NCBI RefSeq assembly: GCF_001524445.2
Contig: NZ_CP013417.1
Coordinates: 4,030,001 to 4,094,000, forward strand
DNA from: Burkholderia savannae
Lineage (GTDB): Bacteria > Pseudomonadota > Gammaproteobacteria > Burkholderiales > Burkholderiaceae
Length of the DNA stretch: 64,000 bases
Reading direction: 5' to 3'
Both the position numbers and the translations under genes were made by a program. The notes under the pieces are model-generated. The model ran no database searches, was not told the origin of the DNA, and was given only the letters and a program-made list of their open reading frames with translations. Below are positions 9,461 to 18,964 of the stretch, piece by piece; the first letter of the stretch is position 1, and every line of letters starts with the position of its first letter.

Positions 9461-10588
9461 TCAGAACCGCGTGCGGATGCCGGTCGTCAGCTCGAGCTGA
9501 TTGGTCGAGCCGTGCGTCGACGCGACGGTGTAGCCGCCGTGCAGGCGCATGTAGTCGCCGGCGAGGTACAGCTCGGTGCGTTTCGACAGGTGATAGAACA
9601 CCGATCCGTACAGCGTTTCCTTGAAGCCGTTGCCGACACCCGACGTCAGGCTGAAGTCGCCGACGTTCGCGTTCGGAATGTTGCCGTCGCTGTTGTACGC
9701 GGCGTTGTGCACGCGCATTTGCTGATAGCCGAGCTCGTAATCGAGCGCGCCCTTCGGCGCGACCTTGAACGACACGGTCCATGCGTTGTCCTGACGCTGG
9801 CCGAGCGGGCCCTGATCGCCGAGGTAGCGGAAATAGCCGGCATTCAAGCGGAAGATGTCGAACGTGTAGTTGCCGCCGACCGAGAACGACTTGTTCGCGT
9901 AGCCGCCGTGGTTCACGTGGCTGAAGAAGCCCGACACGTTGAACGGGCCGCCGTTGTAGCCGAGCGCGGCCTGGTAGTTCGAGTTCTGCGCGAAGCTCGT
10001 CGAATTGCTGAACGCGTAGCCCGCGCTCGCGAAGATGCCGTTGCTGAACAGCTTCTTCCACGCGAGGCCGTTGTTGTAGCGAGTGCCCGTCGCGCTCGCC
10101 GCGTAGAAGATCATCTGCTTGAAGTTGTTCGCGTTCGTCCAGCCGCCTTCCTCCGTCGTCAGCTTCGCCGAACCGTACGGGTCGCCGTAGATCGCCGACG
10201 CGTCGCGTGCGATCGTGTTCTGGAAGCCCGCGGTGAACTTGCCGAACGTTTCGTTTTCGATGCCGACCCACGCGTCGCGATCGAAGATCTGGCCCGAGTC
10301 TTCCATCTGGCCGTCGCTCACCCGGTATTCGCTTTCGAGCCGGAAGATCACCTTCGTTCCGCCGCCGATGTCTTCCGCGCCCTTCAGGCCCCAGCGGCTG
10401 CCGCTGAACCAAGGCTCGCCGCCGATGCCCATGCCGATCACGTGATCGCCCTTCGCGTTCGCGTGCGATTGATAGGTGGGCACGCTCAGGTCGATGAGCC
10501 CGTAAAGCTGGACGCTCGACTGCGCGTGCGCTTGCGGCGCCGCGCAGGCAACCGTCGCGATGGAAAGTGCCAGGTATTGTCGTTTCAA
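9461..10588 (-). CDS. Gram-negative porin, probably starting at TTG
   Basis: 375 residues, same outer-membrane porin family as the gene at 2505. From the TTG at 10588 the product begins with a normal signal peptide, (M)KRQYLALSIATVACAAPQAHA, followed by QSSVQLYGLIDLS. GGAGGGG lies six bases upstream of this TTG. The nearest upstream ATG (10621) would add 11 residues before the signal peptide and has no ribosome site, so TTG is the better start. The protein ends in RTRF with the terminal phenylalanine needed for outer-membrane insertion. It has its own terminator at 9332-9358. Confidence 0.9.
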   Translation of the reverse strand: MKRQYLALSIATVACAAPQAHAQSSVQLYGLIDLSVPTYQSHANAKGDHVIGMGIGGEPWFSGSRWGLKGAEDIGGGTKVIFRLESEYRVSDGQMEDSGQIFDRDAWVGIENETFGKFTAGFQNTIARDASAIYGDPYGSAKLTTEEGGWTNANNFKQMIFYAASATGTRYNNGLAWKKLFSNGIFASAGYAFSNSTSFAQNSNYQAALGYNGGPFNVSGFFSHVNHGGYANKSFSVGGNYTFDIFRLNAGYFRYLGDQGPLGQRQDNAWTVSFKVAPKGALDYELGYQQMRVHNAAYNSDGNIPNANVGDFSLTSGVGNGFKETLYGSVFYHLSKRTELYLAGDYMRLHGGYTVASTHGSTNQLELTTGIRTRF

Positions 10589-10913
10589 GATCGTCCCCTC
10601 CGATATCGTGTTGACCGCCATTCCTTCGTAGTGCGCAGCGTTGGCTGTGAATACGCGATGCAATGCGCATCGAACGGCGACGTCATCGTAGTGGGCGCAA
10701 TCCTTCGCGCCGCTTTCGCGCGCGGTGCGGATTGCTCGGGATAAATACGGGGTAGCGCGCATTTTTTCGGCCGCGTTCGGCCGACGTGAGCCGTCGCGGC
10801 CGGCGCGGGAAAACATCGGACGATTTGCGAAGCAGGACGAAACAAAGCCGCACGCGCATCAGATGCGCGCGCGGCATGCGAGCGATGCGCCGTGAGCGGC
10901 GCGGAGGCTTGCG
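10589..10913. other. Upstream region of second porin, end of response-regulator gene
   Basis: 325 bases. It should hold the porin promoter. A short dyad GCGCATCAGATGCGC at about 10857-10871 could form the end hairpin of the response-regulator transcript, though without a T-run. No gene seen. Confidence 0.35.
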
Positions 10914-11591
10914 TTACTCGGCCGCGTCCTTCGTTCTGAGAATGTAGCCGAGCCCGCGCAACGTGATGATCTGCGCGAGCGAGCCCGACAAGTGCTTGCG
11001 CAGGCGATGGATGTAGATGTCGATCGCATCGGCGCTCGGTTCGTCGTCGAGGCCGTACACGCTATCCATCAGGCGCGCCTTCGATACCGTCTTGCCCTGC
11101 TGCAGCATCAGCGTCTCGAGGATCGCATGCTCGCGGCGGCGCAGCACGAGCGGCACGCCGTCGCACTGGAACTCGCGCGTGCCGAACAGATAGACGAGAT
11201 CGCCGCACGCGAGCTGCGTCGCGCCGACGCCGCATTGCCGCCGGATCAACGCGCGGATGCGCGCGACGAGCTCGCGCGATTCGAACGGCTTCACGACATA
11301 GTCGTCGGCGCCCGCGCTGAAGCAGTCGACCTTGTCGTCGACCGAGCCGTGCGCGGTCAGCATCAGCACGGGCACGTTGTCGCCGCGGCGGCGCAGCCGC
11401 GCGAGCAGCTCCTTGCCGCTCATGCCGGGCAGCCGCATGTCGAGCAGCAGCGCGTCGTAGCGCTGCGCTTTCAGCACCGTGTCCGCGCTCTCGCCGTCCG
11501 GCGCCGAATCAACGCCGAAGCCCTCGCCGCGCAGCAAATCGACGATCCAGTGCGCGAGTTCCGCGTTATCTTCCACGAGCAACAGTTTCAT
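10914..11591 (-). CDS. OmpR-family response regulator (TctD/QseB-like)
   Basis: 225 residues. The receiver domain has the acidic pair near residue 7 (VEDN), the phospho-acceptor Asp in LLLDMRLPG (about residue 51), and the conserved Lys in VVKPFE (about 101). The C-terminal winged helix ends in the typical HRLRKHL...TLRGLGYIL. It should bind DNA as a phosphorylated dimer. The kinase gene ends 10 bases upstream on the same strand, so the kinase is transcribed first and the pair is co-expressed. The likely stimulus is a small organic molecule, by analogy with TctDE, but this is inference only. Confidence 0.88.
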   Translation of the reverse strand: MKLLLVEDNAELAHWIVDLLRGEGFGVDSAPDGESADTVLKAQRYDALLLDMRLPGMSGKELLARLRRRGDNVPVLMLTAHGSVDDKVDCFSAGADDYVVKPFESRELVARIRALIRRQCGVGATQLACGDLVYLFGTREFQCDGVPLVLRRREHAILETLMLQQGKTVSKARLMDSVYGLDDEPSADAIDIYIHRLRKHLSGSLAQIITLRGLGYILRTKDAAE

Positions 11592-11601
11592 CGAGACTCT
11601 C

Positions 11602-12981
11602 TCAATTGCGATAGGCGGGCAGGCGCACCGTCATCCTGACGCCCCGATTGCCGGGGCCCGTCGCGAGCGTGACCGTGCCGCCGTGCGACTGCGCGATCTC
11701 TTCGACGATCGCGAGCCCGAGGCCCGTGCCTTCCTCGTCCTTCGCGACGCGGTAGAAGCGCTTGAACACGTGCGGCCGCGCTTCGGCCGGAATGCCGGGG
11801 CCGTCGTCGACGACTTCGAGCACGACCATGTCGCCGTCGCGCCGCGCGCTCACCGTCACGCGGCCGCCTTCGTGCGTGTAGCGCACCGCGTTGTCGACGA
11901 GATTCATCAGGAGAGCAGACAAAAGGCTTTCGCTGCCCGTAACCTGCAGATCGTCGTCGAGCTCCGCGCCGAGATCGATCCTGCGCCGCTCGGCGAGCAC
12001 GATCTCCTCCTCGAGCACGCCGGACACCACGGCCGAGACGTCGACGCGCGCGGTGAGCCGCGCGGGCGACGCCGCTTCCGCGTGCGCGAGCAGCAGCAGC
12101 TTGTCGGTGACGTCCGCCATCCTGCGGCTGCTGCGCTGCATCGACGCGAGCAGCCCGGCAAGCGCCGCGTCGTCGCTCTCGCGCTGCCGCGCGCACTGGA
12201 TCTGCGTGTCGATCACCGCGATCGGCGTGCGCAGCTGGTGCGCGGCGTCGGCGATGAAGCGCCGCTGCGTTGCCGCATGCAGGTTGAGCCGCGCGATGCA
12301 TTGATTGATCGCGTCGACGATCGGCCGCAGCTCGAAATGCAGCCGCTCGGTGCGGATCGGCTCGAGCTCCATCGGCCCGCGGTCCGCGACGTCGTCCTTC
12401 AGCTTCATCAGCGGCCGCAGCTCGAACGTGAGGCCGAGGTAGACGAGCGCCATCGCGAGCGCGAGCATCAGTGCGAGCCGCCAGAGCTGCGGATGCCAGA
12501 TCGCGGCGATCATCATCTCCCGAGACGCCTGCGTCTTGCCGACGACGACCGTCACCGTTTCCGTGTCGCCCGCGTTGTACAGCTCGCGCGTATACGCGAC
12601 CGCGCGGATCGCGAGCCCGTTGAGCGTCGTGTCGAACGTCACGGGCTGCGCGCCGGACGCGGCGGGCGCGGGCGGATTGTCGAGATCGGGATTGCCGGCG
12701 AGCAGCCGCCCGCCGCCCGTGCGAACTTTGTAGTACACCTGATCCTGTGCGGGCGACTCGAACAGCTCGAGCGCGGCGGGCGGCACGTTCGCGACGAGCG
12801 CGCCGTTTTCCCAGTCGACGTCCTCGGCGATCGCGCGCGCGGATGCGACGAGCGCGCCGTCCTGCACGAGATCGGCCGTCTTGCGCGCGGTGTCGTACGA
12901 CATCGCGCCCGCGATCGCGACGAACACGGCAAGCGGCAGCAGCAGCCACCAAAGCAACCGGCCGCGCAGGCTGTGCGACAT
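11602..12981 (-). CDS. Sensor histidine kinase (TctE-like)
   Basis: 459 residues. Two membrane segments, about residues 10-30 and 170-190, flank a periplasmic TctE-type sensory domain. Then come a HAMP-like linker, the H-box ADAAHQLRTPIAV, the N-box LLMNLVDNAVRYT, and G-boxes DDGPGIP and GTGLGLAIV. ATG at 12981 is preferred over a GTG six codons earlier because a G-rich ribosome site lies just before it. It is followed after 10 bases by its response regulator. Next to it, separated by a terminator, is a NitT/TauT-type ABC transporter that it might control; this is unproven. Confidence 0.88.
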   Translation of the reverse strand: MSHSLRGRLLWWLLLPLAVFVAIAGAMSYDTARKTADLVQDGALVASARAIAEDVDWENGALVANVPPAALELFESPAQDQVYYKVRTGGGRLLAGNPDLDNPPAPAASGAQPVTFDTTLNGLAIRAVAYTRELYNAGDTETVTVVVGKTQASREMMIAAIWHPQLWRLALMLALAMALVYLGLTFELRPLMKLKDDVADRGPMELEPIRTERLHFELRPIVDAINQCIARLNLHAATQRRFIADAAHQLRTPIAVIDTQIQCARQRESDDAALAGLLASMQRSSRRMADVTDKLLLLAHAEAASPARLTARVDVSAVVSGVLEEEIVLAERRRIDLGAELDDDLQVTGSESLLSALLMNLVDNAVRYTHEGGRVTVSARRDGDMVVLEVVDDGPGIPAEARPHVFKRFYRVAKDEEGTGLGLAIVEEIAQSHGGTVTLATGPGNRGVRMTVRLPAYRN

Positions 12982-13010
12982 GCCGTTATCCCCCCACACT
13001 CCAGCCCCAA

Positions 13011-13045
13011 AACGAAACGGCGCACCGAAGATGCGCCGTTTCGTT
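13011..13045 (-). terminator. Strong hairpin after ABC permease gene
   Basis: 14-bp perfect stem AACGAAACGGCGCA / TGCGCCGTTTCGTT with a 7-base loop, followed on the minus strand by a short TTTTGG run. It lies between the permease stop (13058) and the kinase start (12981) and separates the two transcripts. Confidence 0.75.
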
Positions 13046-13057
13046 GATGCATCGTCT

Positions 13058-13915
13058 TCAGAACGCGGCGGGCCGCCACTTCAGGAGCCGCTTCTCGAGC
13101 CGGGTCAGCAGGAAGTCGGCAGCGAGCGCCACGACGGCGAGCACGATCATCGCGGCGAACACGCCGCTCGCGTTGAACGCGCCCTGTGCGGTCGAGATTA
13201 ACAGGCCGATGCCTTGCTTGGAACCCAGAAATTCCCCGACTACCGCGCCGACGAGCGCGAAGCCGAAGCTCACGTGCAGGCTCGCGAGAATCCAGCTGAG
13301 CGCGGACGGAATCACGACGGACGTCGTGATCTGCCGGCGCGACGCGCCGAGGATCTGCGCATTCGCGATCAGGTAGCGGTCGGCCTCGCGCACGCCCTGA
13401 AACGCATTGCCGAACACGACGAAGAACACCATCACGACGGCGAGCGCGATCTTCGACGCCATCCCGAGGCCGAGCGCGATCACGAATATCGAGCCGAGCA
13501 CGACGCGCGGAATCGAGTTCGCGATCTGAATGTAGAGCCCGAACACGTCGGCGAGCAGCTTGTTGCGGCCGAGCACGATTCCGCAGAAGATGCCCGCGAC
13601 CGAGCCGATCAGGAACCCGGCGATCGTCTCCTCGAGCGTCACCCACACCTGCAGCAACAGCGGGCCCTGCGAGGTGCCGTTGACGAACCAGTCCTGGATC
13701 TGTGCGACGATCAGCGACGGCATCGAGAAGAAGAACGGGTCGATCCACTTGAGCCGCGCGGCGATCTCCCAGCCGCCCAGCACGGCGACGAGCACCGCGA
13801 TGCGCAGCCCGACGATCAGTTGCCGGCGCCGCCGCAATCGGTTCTGCGCGGCGCGCTCTTCGTCTTCGAGCGAGGTGGTGGTGCCAAGCGGCGTCGGAAG
13901 CGTCATGTCAGTCAT
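13058..13915 (-). CDS. ABC transporter permease, NitT/TauT (SsuC-like) family
   Basis: 285 residues with about six membrane segments of the BPD-transporter type. The conserved EAA loop is visible as EADRYLIANAQILGASRRQ, about residues 176-195. It forms the inner-membrane channel of an importer whose ATPase lies just upstream (stop at 13934, 18 bases before this start) and whose binding protein is the first gene of the operon. The family takes up nitrate, sulfonates, taurine, pyrimidine precursors and similar anions or heterocycles. The substrate cannot be decided from sequence. A strong terminator follows. Confidence 0.88.
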   Translation of the reverse strand: MTDMTLPTPLGTTTSLEDEERAAQNRLRRRRQLIVGLRIAVLVAVLGGWEIAARLKWIDPFFFSMPSLIVAQIQDWFVNGTSQGPLLLQVWVTLEETIAGFLIGSVAGIFCGIVLGRNKLLADVFGLYIQIANSIPRVVLGSIFVIALGLGMASKIALAVVMVFFVVFGNAFQGVREADRYLIANAQILGASRRQITTSVVIPSALSWILASLHVSFGFALVGAVVGEFLGSKQGIGLLISTAQGAFNASGVFAAMIVLAVVALAADFLLTRLEKRLLKWRPAAF

Positions 13916-13933
13916 GCTCCAGTCCTTTCCTGT

Positions 13934-14731
13934 TTATCCGATCTGCACTTCTTCGCGCAGGTCGTGCCAAATGTCCTTCGAGATTTCGATGAAGCGCTGC
14001 TCGTAGCGCACTTCCGACGTGACGCGCGGGCGCGGCAGGTCGATCTCGTACACGCGCTTGAGCGTGGCCGGGCGCGAGGTCAGCACGAACACGCGGTCCG
14101 CGAGCGCGATCGCCTCTTCGAGATCGTGCGTGACGAACACGACCGATCCCTTGTTCGCCGACCAGAGCTGCAGCAGCTCGTCCTGCATCAGCGTGCGCGT
14201 CTGCATGTCGAGCGCGGAGAACGGCTCGTCCATCAGCAGGATTTCGGGCTGGTTGATGAACGTCTGCGCGAGCGCGACGCGCTTTCTCATGCCGCCCGAC
14301 AGCTGGTGCGGGTAATGCTTCGTGAATTTCGCGAGCCCGACGCGGCGAATCCATTCCTCCGCCTGCGCATACGCGGACTCCTTCGAGCGGCCGCGAAAGA
14401 GCGGGCCGGCTGCGACGTTGTCGATCACCGTGCGCCACGGGAACACCGCGTCGGCCTGGAACACGAAGCCGATTCGCGGATCGATGCCGTCGACGGGCTT
14501 GCCCATCACGTGCACCTCGCCCGACACGGGCTTGAGCAACCCCGTGATCAGGTTGAGCGTCGTCGATTTGCCGCAGCCCGTCGGGCCGACGATCGCGACG
14601 AACTCGCCGCGCGCGACCGACATCGTGAAGTCGTGCAGCGCGACGGTCGCACGGCCGTCCGGCGAGATGAAGCGGCACGACACGTTGCGAAACTCGATCG
14701 CGGGTGCATTGGCCGAAACATGTTGATTCAT
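13934..14731 (-). CDS. ABC transporter ATP-binding protein, NitT/TauT (SsuB-like) family
   Basis: 265 residues. Walker A GPTGCGKSTT is near residue 47, signature LSGGMRKRVALAQ near 145, Walker B ILLMDEPFSALD near 168, and the switch His in FVTHDLEEA. The start at 14731 (MNQHVSANAP) has an AGGA about 10 bases upstream; a much longer frame runs upstream but is only the shadow of the binding-protein gene. It is the middle gene of a binding protein - ATPase - permease operon and supplies ATP energy for uptake. Confidence 0.9.
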   Translation of the reverse strand: MNQHVSANAPAIEFRNVSCRFISPDGRATVALHDFTMSVARGEFVAIVGPTGCGKSTTLNLITGLLKPVSGEVHVMGKPVDGIDPRIGFVFQADAVFPWRTVIDNVAAGPLFRGRSKESAYAQAEEWIRRVGLAKFTKHYPHQLSGGMRKRVALAQTFINQPEILLMDEPFSALDMQTRTLMQDELLQLWSANKGSVVFVTHDLEEAIALADRVFVLTSRPATLKRVYEIDLPRPRVTSEVRYEQRFIEISKDIWHDLREEVQIG

Positions 14732-14826
14732 CGCTAGAAGTCCTGCATCGGAACCGGCGCCGTCCCTGCGGCGCCGGCGGCCCTCGTGAGCCTGGTTCAA
14801 AACTGGCCGCGCGTCGTTCGCGGCGC

Positions 14827-15840
14827 TTACTTCGCGTTCACGAAATCGTTCGTATATGTCTTCGACAGATCGATGTGCTTGCCCTTCACCGACGGATTGA
14901 ACGCGGACAGCACCTTCAGCACCGTCGCCGGGCCGTCGCCGGGCATCTTGCCGTCGGGCGTATACATCGGCAGCGACGCCTTCAGCGCGCTCACGTAGAG
15001 CGCCTTGTCCTTCTGGTAGTCGGCGGGCATCTTCGCGGCGATCTCTTCCGCGCTGTGCGTGTGGATGAACTGCATCGTGCGCGCGAACGCGTGCGCGAGC
15101 TTCGTCGCCTGCTCCTTGTGCGTGTCGGCCCAGGCGGACTGCACGTACAGGCTCGCCGCCGGGTACGTGCCGCCGAGCGCGGCGCGCGTGCCGTCGAGCG
15201 TGCGCAAATCGACGAGCACCTTCGCGTCGCCGTTCTTCTCGAGCACCGACACGGTCGGCTCGGTCGTCATCCCCGCGTCGATGCGGCCTTGCTTGACGGC
15301 CGCGATGAAGCTCGCGTCGGCGCCGACGGGCAACATCGTGTACTGGTTCGCGGCGACGCCGTGCTGCTGCGCGAGGTACTGCGTGAGGAAGCTCGTCGAC
15401 GAGCCGAGGCCCGTCACGCCGAGCGTCTTGCCCTTCACGTCGGCCATGGATTTGATCGTGCCCGCCGCCTTCGTCGACACCATCTCGACCTCGCCCGGCA
15501 CCTGGCCGAGCACGGCGATCGCCTTCACGTCCTTGCCCTTGCTCTGGAGGTCGATCGTGTGATCGTAGAAGCCGACCACGCCCTGCACCGCGCCCGCGAG
15601 CAGCTCGTTCTCGGCGTCGACGCCGGCCGGCTGCGACTGCAGATCGACGTCGAGCCCCTCGGCCTTGAAGTAGCCGAGCTCCTGCGTGAGGCGCGCGGGC
15701 AGGTAGATGAGCTTCGTGATGCCGCCCACCATGATCGTGATCTTGCCGCCGTCGTCGGCGAAGGCGGATTGCGAAGCGAAGCCGAAGGACAGGCCGGCCG
15801 CGATCGCGGCCACGCTGAGCGCGCGAAGAGTGGTGCGCAT
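14827..15840 (-). CDS. ABC transporter periplasmic substrate-binding protein (NMT1/SsuA-like)
   Basis: 337 residues. A Sec signal peptide is clear: MRTTLRALSVAAIAAGLSFG then FASQSAFA before DDGGKITIMVGG. The mature part has the features of NMT1/SsuA periplasmic proteins (GGITKLIYLPA near the start, KGKDVKAIAVLG and KGKTLGVTGLGS in the middle). GGAG upstream of 15840 fixes the start. It is the first gene of the operon and delivers solute to the permease. The ligand is not known; the family covers sulfonates, nitrate, thiamine precursors and aromatics. Confidence 0.88.
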   Translation of the reverse strand: MRTTLRALSVAAIAAGLSFGFASQSAFADDGGKITIMVGGITKLIYLPARLTQELGYFKAEGLDVDLQSQPAGVDAENELLAGAVQGVVGFYDHTIDLQSKGKDVKAIAVLGQVPGEVEMVSTKAAGTIKSMADVKGKTLGVTGLGSSTSFLTQYLAQQHGVAANQYTMLPVGADASFIAAVKQGRIDAGMTTEPTVSVLEKNGDAKVLVDLRTLDGTRAALGGTYPAASLYVQSAWADTHKEQATKLAHAFARTMQFIHTHSAEEIAAKMPADYQKDKALYVSALKASLPMYTPDGKMPGDGPATVLKVLSAFNPSVKGKHIDLSKTYTNDFVNAK

Positions 15841-16260
15841 CGGGAGTCTCCAATGTTGTCTGTATGAAGCGATGCTTGCTGCATCGTCGGGACGAGTATA
15901 GGGAGACGAAACCTTCCGCAACCTTTCGCGGGCGTCGCTTTCTTTTAGGGGTTTTCCAGCAACGCCGCCGCCTCGCGGCTAGGGCCTGTTCACGCTAATA
16001 GCGGGAACAGGCCCCAGGCGGGAAATGGCGCACGGGTGGTCGAACGCTCAGGCGCGATCGCGGTCACCCAAGGCTCACGCGAAAACAAGGAAAGAAGCGA
16101 AGCCGGCATCGAAACGGCAGCCGGCCGCCGGCGGCCCGCAATCGCCGCTCGACAACCGCCCGCGGTCGATCCGGCCGCATCGAGCGCCTTCGCGTTCGTC
16201 CGCGGCGACGCTTTCACCGGCGCGCCGCCGGCCCGCACGCGGGCGCCATCCGCGCACCGC
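15841..16260. other. Intergenic region between fliR end and ABC binding-protein start
   Basis: 420 bases. It contains a hairpin repeat at 15982-16014 and otherwise the promoter of the ABC operon. The right half (16020-16260) is GC-rich with no believable gene. Confidence 0.5.
15982..16014. repeat. Nested perfect hairpin (possible dispersed repeat)
   Basis: Outer arms GGGCCTGTTC / GAACAGGCCC (10 bp, perfect) enclose a second perfect small hairpin CGCT-AAT-AGCG. This two-level symmetry is more than a simple terminator needs. It lies after fliR, so it could end that transcript, or be a REP-like copy. Confidence 0.55.
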
Positions 16261-17043
16261 TCAATGCAGCCCCGCCGCGACGCGCCCGACGAGGTCGACG
16301 CCCGTGTCGAACAAGCGCCCGACGAACGGAATCAGGTTCGGCGCCATCAGCTGCACGAGCAGCAGGCCGACGAGCATCGTCACCGGAAAGCCGACCTGGA
16401 AGATCCCGATCTGCGGCGCCGCACGGTTCAGGATGCCGAGCGCGAGGTTCGCGATCAGGAGCGCCGCGACCACGGGCAGCGCGAGCAAAAGCCCCATTTC
16501 GAAGATCGCCGCGCCGAACGCGACGAGCGTCTGCCAGCCGGCCGCGCGCAGCAAGTCGGCCGAGATCGGCACGAGCCGGAACGAATCGACGAGCGCGGCG
16601 AACACCTGCAGATGCCCGTCGAACGCGAGAAACGCGAGCACCGCGACCGCATTCAGGAAGCGCCCCATCACGGGCGTCGCGCCGCTCGAGTGCGGATCGA
16701 AGAACGTCGCGAACCCGAGCCCCATCGACAGGCCGATGATGTCGCCCGCCGCCTCGATCGCGGCGAACACGATCTGCATCGTGAAGCCGAGCGCCGCGCC
16801 GATCAGGAACTGATTGACGATGATCCACACGCCCTGCGCGGAAAACACGGTGGCGACAGGCATCGGCGGCAGCGTCGGCGCGACGACGAGCGCCATGAAG
16901 CCCGCGAGCCCGATCTTCACGCGCACCGGCGTCGCGCGGTGGCCCGTCACGGGCGCGGTCGCGACGAGCGCGAGCATCCGCACGAACGGCCACAGGAAGG
17001 CCGTGAGCCAGCCGTTCAGTTGCGCGTAGGTGACGGAGAACAT
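16261..17043 (-). CDS. fliR: Flagellar export gate protein FliR
   Basis: 260 residues, very hydrophobic, several membrane segments; begins MFSVTYAQLNGWLTAF, and the family regions PVRVKIGLAGFMALVVAP and QMVFAAIEAAGD-type loop are present. FliR is part of the FliPQR export gate in the basal-body membrane. It is the last gene of the fliLMNOPQR run. A 119-base gap separates it from fliQ, longer than the other gaps in this operon, and no good ribosome site is seen before its ATG. Confidence 0.93.
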   Translation of the reverse strand: MFSVTYAQLNGWLTAFLWPFVRMLALVATAPVTGHRATPVRVKIGLAGFMALVVAPTLPPMPVATVFSAQGVWIIVNQFLIGAALGFTMQIVFAAIEAAGDIIGLSMGLGFATFFDPHSSGATPVMGRFLNAVAVLAFLAFDGHLQVFAALVDSFRLVPISADLLRAAGWQTLVAFGAAIFEMGLLLALPVVAALLIANLALGILNRAAPQIGIFQVGFPVTMLVGLLLVQLMAPNLIPFVGRLFDTGVDLVGRVAAGLH

Positions 17044-17162
17044 CGGTCGACGGTAAAAGGGGGCGAGCGGAAAAAAGCCGATGAATCGGACGGATCGGTC
17101 GAATCAGAAGAATCGGACGCGGTGAACGAACCGAACCGGACGACGCGCTCGGGCGGGCGGCG

Positions 17163-17435
17163 TCAGCCCGCGCCGAGCGTCGCGACGCGCAGCAGGATCT
17201 CGCGCAGGTAATCGAGCATCGTCGACAGCATCCACGGCCCGGCGATCACCATCGTCGCCGCGACCGCGAGCAGCTTCGGAATGAACGACAGCGTCGCCTC
17301 GTTGATCTGCGTCGCGGCCTGGAACAGGCTGACGACGAGGCCGACCGCGAGCGCGACGAGCAGAAGAGGCGCGGCGAGCAGCAGGCCGATGTACATCGCC
17401 TGATGCGCGAGCGTCATCACGTTTTCGGGGGTCAT
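17163..17435 (-). CDS. fliQ: Flagellar export gate protein FliQ
   Basis: 90 residues with two membrane segments, the standard length. Family sequence is clear: TPENVMTLAHQAMY at the start and FQAATQINEATLSFIPK in the loop. GAGGAGA lies just before the ATG. It forms part of the helical FliPQR pore that secretes flagellar subunits. It sits 25 bases after the fliP stop. Confidence 0.95.
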   Translation of the reverse strand: MTPENVMTLAHQAMYIGLLLAAPLLLVALAVGLVVSLFQAATQINEATLSFIPKLLAVAATMVIAGPWMLSTMLDYLREILLRVATLGAG

Positions 17436-17460
17436 CTCGATTCTCCTCGGTCGACCGAGC

Positions 17461-18291
17461 CTAGGTGAAGCTCTGCGCGAGCGATCCGATCAGCAGCTGC
17501 CAGCCGTCGACGAGCACGAACAGCATCAGCTTGAACGGCAGCGACACCGTCGCGGGCGACACCATCATCATCCCCATCGACATCAGCACGCTCGCGACGA
17601 CCATGTCGATGATGAGGAACGGGATGAAGATCGTGAAGCCGATCTGGAAGCCCGTCTTCAGCTCGCTCGTGACGAACGCGGGCACGAGGAGCGACAGCGG
17701 CACGTCCTCCGGCCCCCGCATCGGCGCGGCCTTCGAGATCTTCGCGAACAGCGCGAGATCGGTCTCGCGCGTCTGCTTCAGCATGAACGCCTTGAAGGGC
17801 GCGGTGCCGCGCTGCACCGCCTGGTCCATTTGCAGCGTGCCTTCGGAGAACGGCTTGTACGCGTCGGCGTAAGCGCGGTCGAGCACGGGCGACATCACGA
17901 ACAGCGTGAGGAACAGCGCGAGGCCGACGAGCACCTGGTTCGGCGGCGTCGACGCGGTGCCGATTGCCTGCCGCAGCAGCGACAGCACGATGATGATCCG
18001 CGTGAAGCTCGTCATCATCAGCAGCATTGCCGGCAGGAACGACAGCATCGTGAGCAGCAGCATCGTCTGCACGCTCAGCGAGTAGGTCGTGCCGCCGTTC
18101 GGGCCCGGGGCCGAGTTGAACGCCGGCAGGCCAGCCGCCTGCGCGCACGCGAGCGCGGGCGCGAGGCCGATGGCGAGCGCGGGCAGCCAGCGCACGGCGC
18201 CGCGCGGGCACGTGGTCTTCATCGAATGACTGTCGGAATGGGCGCGCGCGGCGGATTGCGCGGGCGGCGCGACGAAGCGAAGGCGCGGCAT
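17461..18291 (-). CDS. fliP: Flagellar export gate protein FliP
   Basis: Contains a cleavable signal sequence ([18 protein letters not shown]) and the FliP core with [17 protein letters not shown], followed by further membrane segments; ends [15 protein letters not shown]. Two starts are possible. ATG at 18291 is one base after the fliO stop and has AAGGA nine bases upstream, giving 276 residues with a long N-terminal lead. ATG at 18222 (MKTTCPRG) gives a normal-length signal peptide but lacks any ribosome site. I list the longer form because of translational coupling; the mature protein is the same. It is the core of the export gate. Confidence 0.93.
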   Translation of the reverse strand: MPRLRFVAPPAQSAARAHSDSHSMKTTCPRGAVRWLPALAIGLAPALACAQAAGLPAFNSAPGPNGGTTYSLSVQTMLLLTMLSFLPAMLLMMTSFTRIIIVLSLLRQAIGTASTPPNQVLVGLALFLTLFVMSPVLDRAYADAYKPFSEGTLQMDQAVQRGTAPFKAFMLKQTRETDLALFAKISKAAPMRGPEDVPLSLLVPAFVTSELKTGFQIGFTIFIPFLIIDMVVASVLMSMGMMMVSPATVSLPFKLMLFVLVDGWQLLIGSLAQSFT

Positions 18292-18292
18292 C

Positions 18293-18964
18293 TCAGCGAT
18301 CCTTGCCGCCGTCGCGCTTGAAGCGCTTCGCGGCTTCGCCGAGCATCGCGTCGCGAAAGCGCGCGCCGAAGGAAGCGCCCTCGGGATACTGGCCGAGCGC
18401 GACGGAGCGGGCCGCGCCGTCCGGCGCGCCGGGCGCACGGGGCAGGCCGTCGCCCGCGGGCATGCCGACGGGCGCGCCGACCACGCCCGCCGAGCCGGCG
18501 GGCAGCGCATGCAGCAGGCGCACGTTGCCGGGCGCGACGCCGAGCACGAGCCAGGTGTCGCCGATCTCGACGACGGTCGCGCTTTCCTTGCCGCCGACGG
18601 CAACGCTCGCGACCACCTTGAGCGCGCCGCCGCGGCGCGACGGCTGGAAGCCGAAGCGCCGCGCGAGCCACGCGCAGCCGAACACGAGGCCGATCACCAC
18701 CGCGAGCCCGACGAACGTCTGCAGCACCGCGCCGACGCCGAGCGACGGCGCGGCCGAGCCGACGACGACGCCCGACGCAAGCGAAGCCGCGTGATTCACC
18801 GCGTTCATGTCGGCGGCCGATGCGGGCAGCGCCGCCGCGCCGATCGAAAACGCGGCGAAACCGGCGAGCGCGCGCCGCACGCCGCGCGGCGCCGCCGCGA
18901 ACGCTCGCGCGGCGCGCACGGCCGGCCGGCGCGGCGAAACGAGCGGCGCGATGCGCGATTTCAT
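18293..18964 (-). CDS. fliO: Flagellar assembly protein FliO
   Basis: 223 residues. A signal-like hydrophobic stretch around residues 33-50 is followed by one firm membrane segment ([20 protein letters not shown]) and a cytoplasmic domain with [20 protein letters not shown], typical of FliO. It helps FliP assemble into the export gate. Its ATG overlaps the fliN stop in ATGA, and fliP starts right at its own end, so the genes are translationally coupled. The N-terminal part before the membrane helix is long and basic. Confidence 0.88.
   Translation of the reverse strand: MKSRIAPLVSPRRPAVRAARAFAAAPRGVRRALAGFAAFSIGAAALPASAADMNAVNHAASLASGVVVGSAAPSLGVGAVLQTFVGLAVVIGLVFGCAWLARRFGFQPSRRGGALKVVASVAVGGKESATVVEIGDTWLVLGVAPGNVRLLHALPAGSAGVVGAPVGMPAGDGLPRAPGAPDGAARSVALGQYPEGASFGARFRDAMLGEAAKRFKRDGGKDR

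Noticed and set aside
14732..15853. Upstream extension of the ABC ATPase frame
   Set aside because: It overlaps the whole binding-protein gene in another phase; the ATPase family starts near 14731.
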